Assembly: GCA_013180625.2 (NCBI GenBank)
Contig: SNVD02007062.1
Coordinates: forward strand, 124,001-188,000
DNA length: 64,000 nt
Origin: Boswellia sacra
Taxonomy: Eukaryota; Streptophyta; Magnoliopsida; Sapindales; Burseraceae
Reading direction: 5' to 3'
Part shown: positions 59,092 to 64,000 of the stretch, in pieces
Numbering within the stretch: position 1 is the first letter of the stretch
Layout of the letters: each line of letters opens with the position of its first letter
Position numbers and translations under genes: made by a program
Notes under the pieces: generated by a model
What the model was told of the DNA's origin: nothing
Seen by the model: only the letters and a program-made list of their open reading frames with translations
The model's database searches: none

Positions 59092-59952
59092 TAGGGGTGG
59101 CAATTTTCGACACGACACGCGAACACGACTTGACACAACACGGGTTTAAGCAGGTATGGGTTTTGGCTTATTCGTGTTCGTGTCATGTTCGTGTCAAAGA
59201 TGTCAACCCGTTTAACTCATGTCATGTTCGGGTTGAGAGTCTTCGACACGGGAACACGATTATGACACGACAAAAAAACAATGCAAAAACAAGCAACCTG
59301 CCAAAATGCTCGATGCAACTCGACAAAACTCGACGCACTCGAAAGAGCTGGACAACAAAAGCTGACACAACTCGACAATCTCGCTCGAGCTCGATAACAT
59401 AAACCGACAAAACTCCTATCGGATACCTCCAACAGACTATACGACTTTGTTAGATGTCGGATTATGAATCCAACACAATCCGACACTCAACACAAGACAT
59501 ATCGAGTGTTAGATTATGAATCCGACATAATCCGACACTCGACACAAGACATACCGAGTGTCGGATTATGAATCCGTCATAATCCGACACTCGACACAAG
59601 ACATACTGAGTGTCGAATTATGAATCCGACATAATCTGACACTCAACACAAGACATACCGAGTGACATACTGAGTGTAGGATTATGAATCTGACATAATC
59701 TGACACTTGATACAAGAAATACCGAGTGTCGGATTATGAAGGATTCATAATCTGACACTTGACACAAGACATAAGCCGACACTCGACACAAGACATATCG
59801 AGTATCGGTTTCCAATCCGACACTCGATGTCTTCAAAAATAAACTAATATCGGTGTCGGTTGTGCATTCGACAATACTCGACACGACTCGACACCTAATT
59901 ATGTCTAACACGAATACGACCCGTTTATTATTCGTCTCTTTTACTTTGTTAC
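59092..59952. mobile_element. hAT-like non-autonomous element with internal tandem repeats
   Basis: It begins TAGGGGTGGCAATTTTCGAC, a start typical of a plant hAT MITE family rich in CGACACG/CGTGTCG. The right side keeps ACGAATACGACCCGTTTATT but the terminal GCCACCCCTA is decayed to TTACCAAGC, so the end is approximate and no 8 bp duplication was confirmed. The interior contains CTCGAC-rich sequence and the 52 bp repeats. Confidence 0.6.
59486..59790. repeat. 52 bp quasi-palindromic tandem repeats
   Basis: Five to six units. The consensus has inverted arms CGAGTGTCGGATTATG and CATAATCCGACACTCG separated by about 6 bases, followed by ACACAAGACATAC. One unit carries an internal duplication and another a deletion of one arm. 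Confidence 0.85.
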
Positions 59953-60696
59953 CAAGCAGTTTGTCAGAGCACAGACTTTGAGTCCAAGAAAAGTAACACT
60001 ATTATTCCAATTCGGAATCCAATATATATCACATAGAAAATTAAACCAAAATAAAAAATATTAAGGAAAGGGTGTGTATGTGACAAAAAAATAGTCATGA
60101 CGAGTAAAGTTAACAATAAAAAATAAAGTTCAAAGTACTACTCCCTTATTTTATATTGGAAACCTTTTGATGGAGATGCAACCAATTTTTTGTATGTTCG
60201 GTTCACTACTAGAAAAGTGGGCTTTTACTGCACCATTTATGACGGGCATCTAAAAATGCAGTAAAACATCAGACTATGCGACGGGCTACCACGCCCGCAG
60301 TAAAAAACCAATACATGTACGACGGTCTCTAATGAACTGAGTATAAGCTGATGAAAAACAATTTCCCTTCTTTCTCTCTCATCTAATCTCTTTCTCTCCT
60401 AATTTCCTAATCCCTAATTTCCTTCTCTCCCATCAACCCAAATTCCTAGCTAAGAACGTTCTTATTCCTTCGCATCAAATCCCTCCTCTTCGATCACCAC
60501 CACGATCCCTAGCTAATTCCTTCGCTACTATTGAATCACCTCCTCTCATCTTCGTCCCTCTCGTCTCTCCCTCTGACTCTATCTCGTCTATACCTCTAAC
60601 ACTCTCTCTTCTCCATCGCTGTCGCTGCCTCTGTCTCTGTCGGCGTCTCAGTCACTCTCTCTCGTCTCTATCTTCATCTCATACCTACAGGTATCT

Positions 60697-60700
<4 letters not shown>

Positions 60701-60754
<54 letters not shown>
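60701..60754 (+). repeat. (CT)n microsatellite
   Basis: About 27 uninterrupted CT units inside a CT-rich leader-like region. Confidence 0.95.
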
Positions 60755-60758
<4 letters not shown>

Positions 60759-62880
60759 TTCTTTGCAAATTTCTCAAATTCTTACTTGTTGTGTAGCTGT
60801 GTAGCTTTTAAAGAGATTGAAACTTTTGAAGTACTGTATATCTGTTTCAATTTTCCCTTTTTTGTTTAATGGATACTGTAGGCGTGGTGCCTATAATAAA
60901 TTGCCGAAAGATGGCTGGTTTTAAATAGTTAAAAAGCTTTTTAGTTCTAATGTTGTAGTCTTCCTAATTAGAGATGCTACTTATGTTGTAGCCTTTCTTG
61001 TTCAATGCTGTTTCAATTTGATGAACATACCATACATAATCTAACCAATAAATTTTCGTAGGAATTTTTGTGTGTGTGTTTGTAGCAGCTTGTAACTATT
61101 TTACAATTTTATATATAAAAGAATGCACACGTCTACTAATGCTTGAAAGAATGATATTAGCAATGACTTCAACAAGCTTTTGCCATCATATGAAACTTCA
61201 TAATTCTAGGAAAATAACTTCATACAAGAAGATAATTATACATCAAAATCTGGTGTTAAGGTGGAAATAAAGGGTGGCTTTATTGAAAGAATAATGTAAG
61301 AACTTAGGATAATATTAGAAGTGGTCCAAAATAAAAATTAAGGAACTAGTTAAATGGCTGATTTTTTGCTTTTATTCTTATACCAATAAAACAGTACGTA
61401 TTCAGCAAGACTAGCCCTAAAGTTATTCTTCTCAAATTATTAGAACAGTATATCAGAATTGGAAAAGGGAAGAAATAAGGAACTAGTCATATCAGGTGCA
61501 TATTAATAAACTACTAATATATTGAGATCATATGAGAATCCATATTAGAAAATGTTGGAAAGATGACTTTTAAAAGAAGTTTATTGCAGATACTCAATTT
61601 AATGTATATCCTTCTAGCAAATCTATTTTTTAAGATAAGTTTTTGTATATAATCCAAGCTTTTATTTGTTTTCCTTGTATTTTGATTCTTATTATAGGTT
61701 GTGATTTCACTTAAATATTTTCTTATATCCTTTATGGTTTTTTAATGGTAGAAAGAGAAGGTTTTCTTGATCAAGTTGCTCCAAACAGGAGTTATCAATT
61801 GCATTCAGGATCTGTGTCTGGACAAATGCTGTAGAGCAAGCAAAATTTCATAAACCTGCTCTACTTGTTACTCTCCACTCTTCTCTGTCAGGTATCTCCA
61901 CTCTCACTTTTAGTTTCTTTTTAGTTCTCTTAAATGGGTTTTATGTGAGTTAATTTGGAGTTCAATACTAGTATTGATGATGCAATGTGGTGCAGATAAT
62001 AAAGTAGATTATGGTGTAAAGTTGAGCAAATTTCAGGTGTAGTGAGAGGCAAGTCAGCCACCTTTAATATCTCAACTTTTACTGGTAATTATAAATTTTT
62101 GGACTTCAATTTCCTTAATTTTGTCCATTTAATATCTCAGCAATGTTTGGCTCTTTTTCAACTGAGTTATAGCTATTTTATGCATTGTGGCACTTTGCTA
62201 AATGAAGCTTTTATCTAAAAAATGATATTAATCCAGGGGAGCTAGCTATTATCTCCAAGGAAGCGGGGAGTGCCATAATTTATCTTGCTTGAGATTCCCT
62301 TATATCATGGTTGCATATTTGATCGTTAGGTATGCCTCTTTAGACTGCATATTGGTTTCAGTCAATTATTTTAGTATAACTCTGATTTTACCCTCAGTGT
62401 AGCATTATATAATGCTTATATTCAATGATTTGAACGTGGTATCAAGATTGAGAAGATGAATTCAATATCAAAATTGAATTCTTTTATCCGAAAAATATTG
62501 TTGCATGCTGATTTGTGTTGCCATATGAGATGAATGCTATTAAGTATGATAGTTGCTATACCAAGGAATGGCTTAATTTTGTTAAATTTATTTGTTTTGA
62601 ATGAAGTAAATTTAGACTCAATAAACAAAAAGAAGCATCAGATAAGCATGAGCTAAGAAGGAATGCCAAAGAATAGAAACTAGAAAACTGCATATCAAGG
62701 TTTCAATTTGGCCACTGATAAATATTAAAGTAGCTTACGTTCTTGAAAATTTGTCTGTGCCCCTATAACCAAAATCTGAATGTGCAGAGTTTGTAGCAAA
62801 ACCTGGAGTCTTAGGCCCATTACTTAGAGAAATTATTAACCAAATTGTAGAGTTAAAGACATTCTGAAACAAGACTTATA

Positions 62881-62940
62881 AACTTAATAACTCTTTCTTT
62901 CAAGTTTATAAACTTAATAACTCTTTCTTTCAAGTTTATA
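62881..62940 (+). repeat. Perfect 30 bp tandem duplication
   Basis: The 30 base unit beginning AACTTAATAACTCTTTC occurs twice without mismatch. A third, partial relative (GATAACGCTTTCTTTCA) lies about 60 bases downstream. Confidence 0.9.
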
Positions 62941-64000
62941 ATGTTTTATTTGGTTGAGTACTACTCTATGGTCATGTACACTTGATAACGCTTTCTTTCA
63001 TTGTATGCGTGTGATGTTTAATTTGACTAAGTATTACCTATATATTTGAATGTTTGACAAGAAACAACCATACACTAGTTTTCTAAGTTTACTTAACAGA
63101 GAAAAATATCTAACACAAGCAACCATATCTGATTAGTTTCTTACCAATTGGTGATGTAAGAGACTTGAAGCTTCCTACTCATTTTAATAGAGTTGCTGAT
63201 CAAGACCTCATTTATAGTCTTTTTTATTATGTTTTTGAATCCCTTATATAGCTTAAGCTTATTGTATGTTTCTCTAGCTACAACATAATTAACATGATTC
63301 TTTGGTTACTCTGCTTCTTTTTGGTTGTTTTCTTCTGCAATCCAAGCTTGTGGAATCGCTGATTTGAAGACTTTGAGAAAAAGTATAGGAAACTTTGGTT
63401 CAGAAAGTGAAGAAGACAAATTTGCTGGTTTCAGTTCCTTCTCATAATCGTCCTTGTCTGGTGAGTTAATTACTAAATTATTTGGGGTTTGCTTTCTATG
63501 TTTTCTTTGCTATTTTGGTTGGAAAATGACGTTGCAGCTGGTTATAATGGGAATCTACACCCCTCTCATAAGCCATTTCGCATTTCCCCAATGCTTTTCT
63601 ATGCATCTTTTTTAATTTTTTAATGGGTTTAAGAACTAAGATCTGTGATTTCTCTACATATTGATATTTAATTCCTTGTGCTTGGCTTTATATTTGTCAT
63701 ATGTATTTAGCTTTTATCAACTTGGGTTGCTTTCCCTTTCTGGTTTATGTTTGCAATTCGGCATTCAATAAAAAATTTGTCTTTTAGTTCTATTTGACCT
63801 TATATAACAAGAGATAGGCTTTCATTTCCGCTTCTCCTTTCTTAATGCAAACACAAGTATCATAGCTACATCTTACAAACTGAATTATCAACATAAACTC
63901 ATCAAATCTTTTGTACCACTACCCTGGACTTTGTTTAAGCCCGTAAAATTATCTTTTAAGCACACAGACTTTGTTTCTATTCTCAGGTGTAATGGAACCT

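Larger units (their letters stand above)
60211..64000 (+). mobile_element. Left end of a second CACTA element, continues beyond window
   Basis: CACTACTAGAAAAGTGGGCT opens the element, followed by a subterminal zone with GCAGTAAAA, ACTGCACC and GACGGGC/GCGACGGGCT motifs (60211-60330). This end differs in sequence from the element at 52002. The remaining 3.6 kb has no recognisable transposase in any frame. It contains a CT-rich leader-like region and several stretches that look like small exons between T-rich intron-like sequence (for example 61745-61890 and 63345-63460), but no protein is identified. The right terminus lies outside the window. Confidence 0.6.

Noticed and set aside
59486..59790. 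Regular 52 bp repeats resembling a CRISPR array
   Set aside because: Units are contiguous without unique spacers and sit in a plant hAT-like element. CRISPR is not expected in a plant nucleus.
61070..61270. 66-codon frame starting MCVFVAACNYFT
   Set aside because: No family resemblance. It lies in T-rich intron-like sequence of the second CACTA element.

Overview
This window is nuclear DNA of a flowering plant, most likely a eudicot. The main evidence is a complete, intron-rich nuclear gene for the chloroplast import protein TIC110 (15 exons, 18462-25877, + strand) surrounded by dense plant transposable-element (TE) debris: Ty3/gypsy, Ty1/copia, MULE, hAT, PIF/Harbinger-like and CACTA elements, MITEs and a SINE-like relic. 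A second small host gene, a two-exon heavy-metal-associated (HMA) domain protein, lies at 33773-34332 on the - strand. I see no other intact host gene, no rRNA or tRNA gene and no CRISPR array. The species cannot be told from the sequence alone.

Layout. 1-6222: right part of an OTA-type gypsy element (tRNA-Asp primer site at 300). Its interior is largely replaced by a 5'-truncated Tekay-type chromovirus, and that element's LTR is itself split by a solo LTR with a perfect TAGTT duplication. 6223-8219: AT-rich spacer with one MITE and a tRNA-derived SINE-like sequence. 8220-14556: a MULE-like element with ~150 bp inverted ends, filled by a reversed, degraded copia element whose 3' LTR carries a 1.28 kb PIF-like insertion. 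14881-18247: nested insertions (outer inverted-repeat element > hAT with 8 bp duplication > PIF-like element). The hAT carries a gene-like coiled-coil fragment. 18248-26040: TIC110 with a short native promoter. 26041-33772: spacer, MITEs and a decayed copia element split by a hAT element. 33773-34332: HMA gene. 34688-40705: a 6 kb MULE with 113 bp terminal inverted repeats, a broken mudrA-type transposase and a convergent DUF1985 (Ulp1-like) gene. 42180-50860: structurally complete Ty1/copia element (1.87 kb LTRs, GAAGC duplication) with a broken polyprotein. 52002-59091: CACTA element with decayed TNPA- and TNPD-type genes on the - strand and no visible right terminus. 59092-59952: hAT-like non-autonomous element with 52 bp palindromic tandem repeats. 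60211-end: left end of a second CACTA element that runs off the window.

How the parts relate. The two host genes show no functional link to each other. TEs crowd right up to them: the TE-derived sequence upstream of TIC110 ends about 215 bp before its start codon, and the MULE is inserted about 350 bp upstream of the HMA gene. The TE proteins are almost all broken.

I found no clearly new functional system. The most unusual signal is a CGAGTGT/CGACACT-rich sequence family that recurs inside at least three unrelated elements (Tekay LTR, MULE, hAT-like), with clear longer homology between the MULE copy (39594-40030) and the hAT-like copy (59425-59895). Next come the gene-like fragment inside the hAT element and the pair of related 1.3 kb PIF-like elements. 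All coordinates and similarities were read by eye; no alignment was run.
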